From CAVYXZ01 sp965223835 (GTDB lineage Bacteria; Chloroflexota; Anaerolineae; Aggregatilineales; Phototrophicaceae), in the NCBI GenBank assembly GCA_965223835.1, contig OZ245023.1, forward strand, positions 310,001 to 374,000: a stretch of 64,000 nt of DNA, written 5' to 3'. The notes beneath the pieces are model-generated. The model had not been told where the DNA came from. It worked only from the letters and a program-made list of their open reading frames with translations, and ran no database searches. Below, one piece after another: positions 53,804 through 62,788 of the stretch. Numbering within the stretch: position 1 is the first letter of the stretch; each line of letters opens with the position of its first letter. The position numbers were made by a program, and so were the translations under genes.

Positions 53804-54841
53804 TCAAGGCTTGCTGCCAGTGACTATGTGCCAGTAGCCTGAAGTTGGTTTTACATCAATATCGATAAATCCCGCCGCATCAAGTAACGAGGCCAGTTCC
53901 TTCCCTGAAAATTGCTGGCCTTCTGTCCATAACAACATGGCGATGGCGTAACCTGCAACTGTAAATGGGCCCGTTTTTTCGTCGTTATAAAGCATCTCAT
54001 GAATGATGATCCGGCCCTCAGGTTTCAGGCTGGCAAAACTCTTTTCCGCCAGGAAGCGACACTTCTCCATCGGCCAATCGTGATAAATATCTGCATAGAA
54101 ATGAAGATCGGCTGGCGGAAATGGATCGTCCCACATATCTCCGGCGTGGGTCTGAATTTGACGTTGCATAGCGTATTGCGAGATATAGTCCTTAGCCACG
54201 TCGCAGACCGCCGGCATCTCGAAGATTATGGCGTTCAAATGTGACCATCGGCGAACTGCACCGATGGAATGTGACCCAGACCCACCACCAATGTCAAGCA
54301 TGATCTCATGCCCGGAAAGATCGATGGCTTCCGGCCAGGCCAGCGCTGGGCCCATACTGTGACCATGCATCATATGGGTGAAGGCACGTGCGAACTCCAC
54401 CTGTTGCTCATGCGTCTGGAAGATAGCCTCGCCTCCATAAACCTGTGACGAATTTGTGAGAAAGGCTTTCTTGACAGCCTCATAAGAAAGTACAGTGGGA
54501 TCAGATAACATTGCAACATCGAGGAATGGGCCGAAGAAGGTTGGACTGCTCTCAAGCAGATAATCTTCTGAAAGTGGTGTGAGGGCATAGTGGTCGTCTT
54601 CCATCCTCACCAACCCCAGCGACATGCATACTGTTATCAGCACATCGGCTGGGCGAGCGGCCATATTCAACGCTTCGCAGATTTCTAAAAGAGAATGTGG
54701 CCTTTCAGCAAGCGTCGCAAACAGACCAAGCTCGTAGGCAACGAGTACCGCTTGGTAGCCGATAATCCCTTCAACAATGTCCCATAAGGGTCGGTCATCG
54801 ACCCGCGGTGGCCGTAATTCAGTTGCATTATTTTGGTTCAT
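53804..54841 (-). CDS. SAM-dependent O-methyltransferase (acetylserotonin/CrtF-like)
   Basis: The protein has 345 residues from the ATG; a TTG seven codons upstream is less likely. The N-terminal dimerisation domain is a winged helix (LFATLAERPHSLLEICEALN). The SAM site is MLDIGGGSGSHSIGAV, and the catalytic-His-like loop is YADIYHDWPMEKC, followed by GRIIIHEMLYNDEKTGPF. It matches the class of O-methyltransferases acting on hydroxy aromatics or carotenoids. The acceptor is unknown. It is monocistronic. Confidence 0.9.
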   Translation of the reverse strand: MNQNNATELRPPRVDDRPLWDIVEGIIGYQAVLVAYELGLFATLAERPHSLLEICEALNMAARPADVLITVCMSLGLVRMEDDHYALTPLSEDYLLESSPTFFGPFLDVAMLSDPTVLSYEAVKKAFLTNSSQVYGGEAIFQTHEQQVEFARAFTHMMHGHSMGPALAWPEAIDLSGHEIMLDIGGGSGSHSIGAVRRWSHLNAIIFEMPAVCDVAKDYISQYAMQRQIQTHAGDMWDDPFPPADLHFYADIYHDWPMEKCRFLAEKSFASLKPEGRIIIHEMLYNDEKTGPFTVAGYAIAMLLWTEGQQFSGKELASLLDAAGFIDIDVKPTSGYWHIVTGSKP

Positions 54842-55029
54842 AACATGCCCCGTTCTCCCCAAAACAAAAAACCAAAATCCTACCCCTGCAAGAAACAGAG
54901 GGGGTTTCGGCAGTTAGTGAGAGATTGTTCTGTTATCCGCCGCTGCAATCATGTGGGCAACAACTGATGATGCTCTAGACTATACTATCTTTAGTCTGTG
55001 TCAGCAATAGATCTGAGCGAAGGAAATCT

Positions 55030-55430
55030 ATGCGTATTCAGGTCCAGCTACCCAAAATCCGACCTGACGAGTACGATCTGCCCGAACAATGCCCCAATGA
55101 GGGTTGTTCTGGCGGAACCTTCAAGCCATATGGTCACAAAAGCGAAGCCAAAATCGTCCGCAACACAACCACTAGGAAGTGACAAGTCATCATTACCGAT
55201 GCATGATTTGTGATCGCACTTTCCGTGTGTATCCTCACGGAGGGAGACAGGCTCAGCAGAGTGACCGACTGAAGCCATGAATGTCCTGCTATATATATTG
55301 GGCCTCAGTTACGGTGGTGTGTCTGATTTTCTGTGCGCAATTGGGCTGGGCTTCAAGTAGACCACTGTCTACGACAATGTTCAGGCAGCCGGTGTCGATG
55401 CCCACAAATGGCAGAAAACTGGAATGTAAC
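55030..55430 (+). pseudogene. Decayed transposase
   Basis: Three reading frames together give a recognisable insertion-sequence transposase start: a zinc-ribbon-like part with CPNEGCSGGTFKPYGH, then HYRCMICDRTFRVYPHGG in a second frame, then MNVLLYILGLSYGGVSDFL in a third frame. An in-frame stop near 55352 is followed by TTVYDNVQAAG. Two frameshifts and one stop make it nonfunctional. The exact IS family was not assigned, and terminal inverted repeats were not found. Confidence 0.7.
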
Positions 55431-55593
55431 ACGGTGGGCAACGCGCCACCACTGGTTGGGACAATTTCGTCCTGGCGCTGATTTTTCCCAAATACTGAAC
55501 AGTCACAAGTGGGCGTACTTTAGGTCGCCACTACAAATCCATATGAATTCAGAGGGGCACACGACGGCATGTCCGCTTCATTTTATTTTGGCC
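55431..55593. other. Flank of the transposase remnant
   Basis: Probably further decayed insertion-sequence DNA; no gene is recognisable between the pseudogene and the oxidoreductase gene. Confidence 0.3.
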
Positions 55594-56673
55594 CTATCCA
55601 ATCACGACCCGCTGACCCGTGCGTGAAGATTCCAGCGCGGCGTCAATCACCTGCTGGATTTTGTAGCCATCATGCAGATTCGGCTCCGGCATCTTATCAT
55701 CCAGAATGCAATCGATAAAATAACGTGCTCCGACCGATTGCTCCAGAAAATTGCCGAATGGATTCTCCGGACTAATGCCGCGCAATAGCGCTTCAGGCAT
55801 CGCCAGTTTCGAGAAATGCGAATCATCTTTACGCGCCCCGCGCACCTCGTAGTGTGGTTTGGCGAGGTAGAAGCTGGTTTCCAGTGTGCCATCGGCACCG
55901 TACAAAGCGGTCTCCTGGTGCATCTCACGGTCCGCCAGGTGTGCCGCCGCGCTCACCTGGATGCTGGCCTGGGCACCATTGGCGAATGTTAAATCCAATG
56001 CCGCCAGATCATTGGCCGTTGTAACTGGCGTCCCATCCTCATGCTGGCGATCATAAAAATTCATAATGGACGCGCTCACGCTGGCGACATCGCCGATATA
56101 CCAGCGGGCCAGATCAATCATGTGTGAGCCGAGATCGCCCAGAATCCCGTTGGCGCGGTCGCCATCAAAGCGCCACAGGTACCGGTCGGCGCGGCCATAT
56201 CCGGCGATATAGCGCAGCAAGGCATGATGCACCGGCCCAACATAACCTTCATCAACCCGTTGTTTCAGGTAACGGAAACTGGGCACCCAGCGAAAGGTAT
56301 GAAAGACCATGTGCTTGACGCCCGCCGATTCCGCCTTTTCAGCCATCGCTTGCGCATCGTCGGCATTCAGCGCCACTGGCTTTTCGCAGATGACATGTAA
56401 GCCTGCATCCAATGCCGCCATCACCAGCGCATAATGGGTATCGTCCGGCGTCGAGACCACGATAGCCTCCAACCCGGCGTTGGCAATCATGTTCTGATAG
56501 TCGGCGTACACTTGTGGAATGTTATACTTCGCCGCGACCACCTGCGCCCGATCTTGATTGCGCCCGCAGATCGCCAGTAACGCCGCTCGATCATAACCAG
56601 CCAGATGTGGCAGATACATCTGTTCCGCCCACCCACTGGTGCCGATCACGCCGATTTTGACTGATTTGGTCAT
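55594..56673 (-). CDS. Gfo/Idh/MocA family oxidoreductase
   Basis: This 359-residue NAD(P)-dependent oxidoreductase has the Rossmann start VKIGVIGTSGWAEQMYLPHL, the CEKPVALNADDAQAM motif with the catalytic Lys, and a C-terminal alpha/beta domain with GDLGSHMIDLARWY. It acts on sugars, inositols or derivatives. The ATG is three bases after the stop of the upstream DHDPS-like gene, so the pair is an operon for sugar-acid breakdown. Confidence 0.9.
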   Translation of the reverse strand: MTKSVKIGVIGTSGWAEQMYLPHLAGYDRAALLAICGRNQDRAQVVAAKYNIPQVYADYQNMIANAGLEAIVVSTPDDTHYALVMAALDAGLHVICEKPVALNADDAQAMAEKAESAGVKHMVFHTFRWVPSFRYLKQRVDEGYVGPVHHALLRYIAGYGRADRYLWRFDGDRANGILGDLGSHMIDLARWYIGDVASVSASIMNFYDRQHEDGTPVTTANDLAALDLTFANGAQASIQVSAAAHLADREMHQETALYGADGTLETSFYLAKPHYEVRGARKDDSHFSKLAMPEALLRGISPENPFGNFLEQSVGARYFIDCILDDKMPEPNLHDGYKIQQVIDAALESSRTGQRVVIG

Positions 56674-56676
56674 CAC

Positions 56677-57573
56677 TCACACTGTAAACAACGACGACAC
56701 ATCCGCCAGAATCGCATCCAGTTCAATCTTGTCAGGCGCATCCAACGGAAGTTTCGCGACGCGACACACGGTCGTGTTGATGATGCCGCGCCGATAGAGC
56801 ACTTCTTTGTAGAGTGCAACGCCATATTGTCTTTCGTAATTGATGAGCGGCAAAAGCTGGTTGAAGGCGTGCCGCGCCGCGCTGCTGTCACCGGCTTCCA
56901 GCTTATCCCAGATCGCAACATGCGCGTCCACCACCTGACAGGCGGGCATATTGCCGGTTGAGCCACGCTGATAATCGTCCACCAGATAGATGCCGCCCTG
57001 CCCGCCGAACACACCTTTGCAGGCATCCCCCGCTGCCGCGATGGTCTGGCTAACGGCTCGTGATGAGGGTGTCGTCTCCTCTTTGAGATACACATCGTTG
57101 CGAAACTCCCGACACATCCGCGCCAAAAGCTCGCTGCTCATTGGCGTCCCCACCGGGCCGTTGTAATTCTGAATGAAGATGGGCATCTCCACCCCGGCGT
57201 CCAGCGCCTGATAAAAAGCGTAACAACCGGCGGCATCCGGGTGAATGACATAGGGCGGCATCGACATAATCCCTGCCGCGCCCCGCTCCTGGGCAAAATG
57301 GCTCAACTCAATTGCAGGCAGCCAGTGCCCGGCGTTGACCGTCGCAATCACTGGCACCTGCCCAGCCGTTTCTTCCAGTACAATTTCTAACCAGCGGCGG
57401 CGTTCATCGTCTGATAGTGTCGTGAACTCGCTGGCGTTAGCCGGTCCAACCAGCCCGTGCGCCCCACCATCCAACGAAAACCGCACAATGCGCCGCAGGC
57501 CATCTTCATCTAGCTGATAATCGGCAGTGAAAGGGGTGACAACGATTGGGAAAATCCCGCGAAAAATGGTCAT
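56677..57573 (-). CDS. Dihydrodipicolinate synthase family aldolase
   Basis: The protein has 298 residues from the ATG. The class I aldolase fold shows as GIFPIVVTPFTADYQLDEDGL, GLVGPANASEFTTLSDDER, Tyr in FIQNYNGPVGT, and Schiff-base Lys in VYLKEETTPSS. Unlike DapA it has a PANASEF loop, closer to KDG- or keto-deoxy-sugar-acid aldolases. It is the first gene of an operon with the Gfo/Idh/MocA protein, which supports a catabolic rather than lysine-synthesis role. Confidence 0.87.
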   Translation of the reverse strand: MTIFRGIFPIVVTPFTADYQLDEDGLRRIVRFSLDGGAHGLVGPANASEFTTLSDDERRRWLEIVLEETAGQVPVIATVNAGHWLPAIELSHFAQERGAAGIMSMPPYVIHPDAAGCYAFYQALDAGVEMPIFIQNYNGPVGTPMSSELLARMCREFRNDVYLKEETTPSSRAVSQTIAAAGDACKGVFGGQGGIYLVDDYQRGSTGNMPACQVVDAHVAIWDKLEAGDSSAARHAFNQLLPLINYERQYGVALYKEVLYRRGIINTTVCRVAKLPLDAPDKIELDAILADVSSLFTV

Positions 57574-57903
57574 GCTCAATCCGATCCGCTATGAGTGGTT
57601 AATGGTCCTGTTGATACCACACTGCCGATATTCCGGCAATGCAATGCTTGATTTACGGTTACACCACGCGCACCCTGCGCTTCGCCGACGTCGTAATAAT
57701 TCGGGAGTATAGTAATCATAAGATCGAAAATCTTAATTATGGAGCGGCATTTGACGCGAACGATTAGTAAGATTCGTTAATATGTGAAGAAAGTATAAAG
57801 ATTTGTACACCGTTTGCTTTTTCAAACATTAATTAATACAGGGATGTGGGATTGATCCAGATCATGGAGCGTTTATCGCGTTGTTCGCCTCACTGAAAAG
57901 GCT
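57574..57903. other. Intergenic region without a gene
   Basis: About 330 bases between the divergent aldolase and sigma-factor genes. It must hold both promoters; no RNA or repeat was recognised. Confidence 0.4.
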
Positions 57904-58551
57904 ATGCTCATGGAAGCAATCAGGTTTCAGAATGAAAGAGAACTCATAAACGACTTAAAAGCCGGTGATGCCGCCGCCTGGGAAAATGTCATCAATGCCT
58001 GCCATACCAAACTCTCCTTTGACATCGGCAATTCGCTCGCCAAGCGCAACCTGAGTGAAGAATTGCTGAATGATATTTTGCAACAAACCTGGCTGATCGC
58101 GATGGAAACAATGGCGAAAGGCGAATTTGAATATACGGCTGATGGCAAACTTTATAACTGGTTGCGCAGTACGTCACTGATGATTATTTACACGACGCAG
58201 AAAGATAAAGCCTGGGATCCGCCCTCTGGCAACGAATCGGAACATCAAGAAATGCTGGAGTATATTCTGGACAAGCTGGGGATCTATCAACAGTCCCCGG
58301 AAGAAGAACATATCCTCCACGAGCAGGCTGCGCGCATTATGGAACTGATTCATACCGGGTTGTCTCCACGCGACCAAAAAATCATCATGCGCCACTTTTT
58401 TATGGGCGAAGATCGCCACAGCATCGCATCATCCTATCGGATTCAGCCCGAAAGTGTGACTCGCATCATCATGCGTGCCCGCAAAACATTGGAAACCCAT
58501 GTCGTTGCCCAGCAGCTATTTCATTCGCCAGAGCCGGTTGAGCGGTACTAG
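57904..58551 (+). CDS. ECF-type RNA polymerase sigma factor
   Basis: This 215-residue sigma-70-family protein has a region 2 core (AWENVINACHTKLSFDIG, ILQQTWLIAMETM) and region 4 (LSPRDQKIIMRHFFMGEDRHSIASSYRIQPESVTRIIM). There is no region 1.1 or 3, as for ECF sigma factors. An ATG two codons later (57910) has better spacing from AAAAGG. No membrane anti-sigma gene follows directly; the next gene encodes an XRE-like protein that may modulate it. Confidence 0.87.
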   Translation: MLMEAIRFQNERELINDLKAGDAAAWENVINACHTKLSFDIGNSLAKRNLSEELLNDILQQTWLIAMETMAKGEFEYTADGKLYNWLRSTSLMIIYTTQKDKAWDPPSGNESEHQEMLEYILDKLGIYQQSPEEEHILHEQAARIMELIHTGLSPRDQKIIMRHFFMGEDRHSIASSYRIQPESVTRIIMRARKTLETHVVAQQLFHSPEPVERY

Positions 58552-58698
58552 GTCAATCTTAACGCCGATGGTCTACCAGGTGATACCAGCAACCCGCACT
58601 GTTTATCGCTTGGCCTCAAAACCAGGCTGGGGCTGAGCGACTGATGATAACAATTGCAGGGTGCGTATAAACCGTAATCAAAAGATCAGGAAACATCA

Positions 58699-59253
58699 AT
58701 GGAATTCTCCGGTGACATGCGTAAACCCCCTCCTCCCAATTCTTTCCAGGAGCGTGCCCGCCGTTTTGGTATTTTCCTGCGCCAGCGGCTCGATCATCTG
58801 CGCTTGACCCGTGAGGCATTCGCCCAACGACTGGATATGGAGCCAGAGTTGTTGGATGCCATTCTGAATGGTGATCTACCCCTCTCACAGATTCCTGATG
58901 AGTTGGTCGTTGACATGGCCGAACAGCTCGAACTGGAACCCGATCTGCTGCGGATCATTGTCCAACGGCCCGAACAAACGCTGATCGACACCATTCAGTC
59001 TTCTGAGCCAGGCGAGGATGTTCACGCCACCCTGGAAGCATTCGTCATCCAACCGGACCCCATCACCACGGCCCGTCCGCAGAGTGGCCTCAGCACTGTC
59101 GGCAACACGCTGGCAGAATTTCAAGCAGAAGAAGTCGAAACCACCCGCCCTCAACCTCCATCAACGCTAAAGGACCCCACCAAAACACTCGAAAATTTCC
59201 GGGCGGAACTGGATAACGATCTCGACGCGGACGCCCTCGCGTCAACCTCATAG
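58699..59253 (+). CDS. XRE-like helix-turn-helix protein with a disordered tail
   Basis: The 184-residue protein has an N-terminal helical domain with RLTREAFAQRLDMEPELLDAI, a lambda-repressor-like helix-turn-helix, followed by a Thr/Pro-rich acidic tail with a repeated motif (VGNTLAEFQAE and PTKTLENFRAE). It lies 147 bases after the sigma gene and could be its regulator or anti-sigma. No membrane segment is seen. A start at the first ATG is assumed. Confidence 0.7.
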   Translation: MEFSGDMRKPPPPNSFQERARRFGIFLRQRLDHLRLTREAFAQRLDMEPELLDAILNGDLPLSQIPDELVVDMAEQLELEPDLLRIIVQRPEQTLIDTIQSSEPGEDVHATLEAFVIQPDPITTARPQSGLSTVGNTLAEFQAEEVETTRPQPPSTLKDPTKTLENFRAELDNDLDADALASTS

Positions 59254-59349
59254 GCCGGTCGACCTCGCTCACGAAAATAGCTTAATGCTTACAAATGCGG
59301 ACTTCCCATAAACTAAAATTACATTAGTTTATCCTGTGAGGATGTCCGC

Positions 59350-60105
59350 TTGAAATTACGCAAAATACTCCCAATTCTACTCCTCGTGTTGGTTTTGAGT
59401 TTGGCTACAACCGCCGTCTATGCTACCGGTAGCCCGCCGACCTATAACAGCGGCTCATTCAACTGCAATCAAGTTACGTTCTCGTATACCACCAATTATG
59501 CAACAGTCAATTTTCGTATTGTAGATGGTGACGATAATGTAATCAGCAACACAGTAGCGAGTCAGTACAATACAACCGCGACGCTGACTATCACGTTGAA
59601 TCCAGCACAGGATCCAGGTACCGTCCTGCAAATCCAGCATGACTATTATCGCGGTTGGACTAATTTTGGACCGGCAACTGCCTGTCAGGGAACCGGCGAC
59701 CCAACAAATTTACCACCGCCACCGCCCTGGCAGCACTTTGGCGGTGAGGATGCTTACGGGGCCTTCCGCTTTTTCGAAGATCCCCCCGGCAACCCGATTA
59801 TGGTGTTCTTAAATGTGGAAAACGATGGTCACGGTAATGTCGCATTTTATATCTCGCAGAAGATGTTGGAAAGCGACTTCCCCTGCGATGGCACGACCCA
59901 GACCCTGTATACCAGCCAGGATGGCAAGTTCAATTTGTACCTGCGGCCCGACTGCCACATTCAGGCTAACGTCGGCCCGGACGCTGAAGGTAAAATGCAT
60001 ATCATCAGTTTCGAGACCATCCCACCCGGCGAAACCACCCAATATTGGACGATTGATGCAGAAGGGCATGTCGCTCAGCGGGCGCTTGACCCCACGAAAT
60101 TCTAA
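59350..60105 (+). CDS. Secreted protein of unknown function
   Basis: The 251-residue protein starts at a TTG preceded by GAGG at a good spacing; no in-frame ATG is available upstream. A signal peptide (LPILLLVLVLSLATTAVYA) is followed by a beta-rich domain (NCNQVTFSYTTNYATVNFRI) and a C-terminal domain (HFGGEDAYGAFRFFED, DGKFNLYLRPDCHIQ) with Cys pairs. The family is unknown. A terminator follows. Confidence 0.72.
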   Translation: MKLRKILPILLLVLVLSLATTAVYATGSPPTYNSGSFNCNQVTFSYTTNYATVNFRIVDGDDNVISNTVASQYNTTATLTITLNPAQDPGTVLQIQHDYYRGWTNFGPATACQGTGDPTNLPPPPPWQHFGGEDAYGAFRFFEDPPGNPIMVFLNVENDGHGNVAFYISQKMLESDFPCDGTTQTLYTSQDGKFNLYLRPDCHIQANVGPDAEGKMHIISFETIPPGETTQYWTIDAEGHVAQRALDPTKF

Positions 60106-60137
60106 TGTGCGACACCGCATGACAATGCTACACTGGG

Positions 60138-60160
60138 GAGGGGATCATACCCCTCTTTTT
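60138..60160 (+). terminator. Rho-independent terminator
   Basis: Stem GAGGGG pairs with CCCCTC around loop ATCATA and is followed by TTTTT. It ends the secreted-protein gene 33 bases after its stop. Confidence 0.75.
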
Positions 60161-60184
60161 ATTAGCCTGACAAGTTAGACCATT

Positions 60185-61297
60185 ATGCGACGATTATTCT
60201 TGCTATGCATTCTATTCGGATTAGTCAGCGGCAGCGCCCACGCCCAAACCAGCCTATCTCACCTCGATGACCTCAACCTGCCGCCAGGGTTTACCATCAG
60301 TATATTCGCCGATAGCGTGGCGAACGCTCGATCCCTGACACGCGGCGATCAGGGGACGATCTTCGTTGGCTCACGGTCGGGTAATCACGTCACCGCACTG
60401 GTCGATGTTAATGGCGATTTCCAGGCCGACGAAAAGTACATCATTGGCGGCAACCTTCGTGCGCCCAACGGCGTAGCCTTTCATGCTGGTGCCCTGTACG
60501 TGGCGGAGATTCACCGGATTATCCGCTATGATGACATTGAGAACCAGCTTGCGAACCCGCCCGATCCGGTCGTGATCCGAAACGATCTCCCCGCCGATGA
60601 TCATCATGGCTGGAAATATCTGCGCATTGGCCCTGATGAGAAACTGTACGTGCCGCAGGGCGTCCCCTGTAACGTCTGCGAAACCGCCGATCCCTATGGC
60701 ACGTTGATGCGTATGAATCTAGACGGCAGCGACCTGGAAATCATCGCCCGTGGGGTGCGCAATTCTGTCGGTTTTGATTGGGATCCAGTGACAGGTGACC
60801 TGTGGTTTACTGATAACGGGCGCGATTGGATCAGCGACGATCTGCCACCGGATGAACTCAACCACATCGGTGCGCCAGATTTACACTTTGGCTTCCCCTA
60901 CTGTCATGGTGGCTTCTTGCCCGACATGAATTTCGGAACCGAGGACAGCTGTAAGCAATATCAAGCCCCGGCACAAAATCTGGGGCCACATGTCGCGCCG
61001 CTGGGCATGCGCTTCTATGACGGTGATTTATTCTCGGCTGAGTATCAAAATCAAATCATTATCGCGGAGCATGGCTCGTGGAATCGCTCGGTACGCATTG
61101 GTTATCGGCTGGCATTGGTGCGTTTAGAAGCTGGCATACCCGTCGCCTATGAACCGTTTATCGACGGTTGGCTGGATGATGAGACGCAGGAATTTACAGG
61201 CCGCCCGGTCGATGTGCTGGTCATGCCGGATGGTTCCCTGCTGGTCTCCGACGATTTCGCTGGCGTAGTCTATCGCGTGAATTATCAGGGCGAATAA
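60185..61297 (+). CDS. Secreted sorbosone-dehydrogenase-like beta-propeller
   Basis: The 370-residue protein has a signal peptide (RRLFLLCILFGLVSGSAHAQ) and a six-bladed propeller of the glucose/sorbosone dehydrogenase type: LPPGFTISIFADSV, DHHGWKYLRIGPDEKLYVPQG, RNSVGFDWDPVTGDLWFTDNG and AEHGSWNRS. Family members bind PQQ and oxidise sugars or aldehydes outside the cell. No cytochrome domain is fused, and PQQ-synthesis genes are not in the window. It could work with extracellular oxidases such as the copper radical oxidase, but this is inference. Confidence 0.85.
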   Translation: MRRLFLLCILFGLVSGSAHAQTSLSHLDDLNLPPGFTISIFADSVANARSLTRGDQGTIFVGSRSGNHVTALVDVNGDFQADEKYIIGGNLRAPNGVAFHAGALYVAEIHRIIRYDDIENQLANPPDPVVIRNDLPADDHHGWKYLRIGPDEKLYVPQGVPCNVCETADPYGTLMRMNLDGSDLEIIARGVRNSVGFDWDPVTGDLWFTDNGRDWISDDLPPDELNHIGAPDLHFGFPYCHGGFLPDMNFGTEDSCKQYQAPAQNLGPHVAPLGMRFYDGDLFSAEYQNQIIIAEHGSWNRSVRIGYRLALVRLEAGIPVAYEPFIDGWLDDETQEFTGRPVDVLVMPDGSLLVSDDFAGVVYRVNYQGE

Positions 61298-61460
61298 CTC
61301 AAGAGGACAACAACATTCGGCAAAGCCACCCATAAAAAACCAATAAAAACGCGCGCGATTACCATCTGTTCGCCATATTTGGGCGTATCCTAAATTAGAG
61401 CAGCGTAATATGCAATGTCATAAAGCTGCTTGACTCGTATAACAGATGGAGAAGTTTGTC

Positions 61461-62045
61461 ATGGCAAAGGAGCATCAAACCGAAGATCAACGCATCATGG
61501 CCCTCGAACAAACACTACCGGGAATTCAGCGGGCGCTTGATAATTTGAGCGACACCGTGAATTCATTACAATTCCAGCCGGGTTCACCGGTTGGCGTGGA
61601 TTTCGTCCAATCGCGCAACCCGCTCGTCGATACCGCCCTGTTGAACCAGATCATCGCCATTCTGGGGACGCGCAATATCTTCCCGGCCCCCGTGCCACCG
61701 CCCCCAGCCGTCAAGCCGGCGGCAACGATATTGGCGGATACCGGCTGCATAAAAGTCACCTTCGATGGCGATCCGATCAAGTTTGGACACACGATTCTGC
61801 TGGAGCCTTCTGGCATGACGGGTACGCAGGACCCCAACGACTGTTTCACCATTTCAAGCCCGCTGGTTTATGACGGTCATGCGGAAGTGGTAATCTGCTG
61901 CAAGCAAAGCAGCGACCGCGATTGCAGCCAGGAGTTTGCGATTGTCGCGCTCCGCGATCCCGCCAACCCTAATCCGGGGACAAACACCCCCCGCCTCGTA
62001 TCCGCGCTGTTGTTGCAATTCGGCTGCCCGCGACAACCCGTCTAA
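61461..62045 (+). CDS. Hypothetical protein with coiled-coil start and beta C-terminus
   Basis: The protein has 194 residues from the ATG that has the GGAG site; an upstream ATG in frame is less likely. It opens with a predicted coiled coil (QTLPGIQRALDNLSDTVNSL), then a Pro-rich link, then a beta-rich domain with IKVTFDGDPIKFGHTILLE and two Cys pairs. No signal peptide is seen. Not recognised. Confidence 0.6.
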   Translation: MAKEHQTEDQRIMALEQTLPGIQRALDNLSDTVNSLQFQPGSPVGVDFVQSRNPLVDTALLNQIIAILGTRNIFPAPVPPPPAVKPAATILADTGCIKVTFDGDPIKFGHTILLEPSGMTGTQDPNDCFTISSPLVYDGHAEVVICCKQSSDRDCSQEFAIVALRDPANPNPGTNTPRLVSALLLQFGCPRQPV

Positions 62046-62188
62046 CACGTCATATTGGCTTTGCTTTCACTGCCGCCGGGTTGGGCCAACCGATCAATCG
62101 CCTCCATGACTGCCCAACCCACATATCAATCCGTTTGCTACCACACAACATGCTATACTCTGGGTGAATTCGAGTATTGGAAATAACG

Positions 62189-62788
62189 ATGTCCGCCCAA
62201 CCTGATAGGGTCATAACCGAAGCTGAATATCTCATATTTGAGCGTGAGGCTGAAATTAAGCACGAATATTTGGCCGGGCAGGTGGTTGCCATGAGCGGCG
62301 CGAGTCGCGTCCATAACCTGATCTGTACCAATATCGTCGGTGCGTTGCATCCCCATTTGCAAGATAAACCGTGCGAGATTTACCAGAGCGATATGCGTAT
62401 CAAGGTCGCGGCAACCGGCCTGTACACCTACCCGGATCTAACCATCGTCTGTGGCGAACCGCATTTTGCCGACGCGTTTGTTGACACCCTTGTGAATCCG
62501 ACACTCATTATCGAGGTGCTATCCCCATCAACCGAGAGTTATGATCGCGGCAAAAAATTCCACCATTACCGCCAGCTTGCATCTCTGCAAGAATATGTCC
62601 TCGTCACTCAGGATGCGCCGCGCCTTGAACGCTATGTGCGCCGCGAAAATGCTGTCTGGGAGTTCACCGCTGCGGATGGACTGGGCGCAACCCTGCAACT
62701 GACAGCCCTCGACTATCTTTTGGCCCTCGCCGACGTATATGCGAAGGTCTCATTTGCTACAGGCGATCATCCCCAAACAGCGCCATGA
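62189..62788 (+). CDS. Uma2 family (DUF820, PD-(D/E)XK fold) protein
   Basis: The protein has 199 residues from the ATG (a TTG four codons upstream also gives an open frame). It has the Uma2 pattern: ITEAEYLIFEREAEIKHEYL, YTYPDLTIVCG (Asp), NPTLIIEVLSPSTESYDRG (Glu) and KFHHYRQLASLQEYVLV. It is a distant relative of the gene at 6.5 kb. Its 3' end overlaps the convergent ArsR-type gene by 32 bases. The role is unknown. Confidence 0.85.
   Translation: MSAQPDRVITEAEYLIFEREAEIKHEYLAGQVVAMSGASRVHNLICTNIVGALHPHLQDKPCEIYQSDMRIKVAATGLYTYPDLTIVCGEPHFADAFVDTLVNPTLIIEVLSPSTESYDRGKKFHHYRQLASLQEYVLVTQDAPRLERYVRRENAVWEFTAADGLGATLQLTALDYLLALADVYAKVSFATGDHPQTAP

Noticed and set aside
54998..55213. Short frame over the transposase remnant
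   Set aside because: The other phase gives a recognisable transposase start, so this frame is a shadow.
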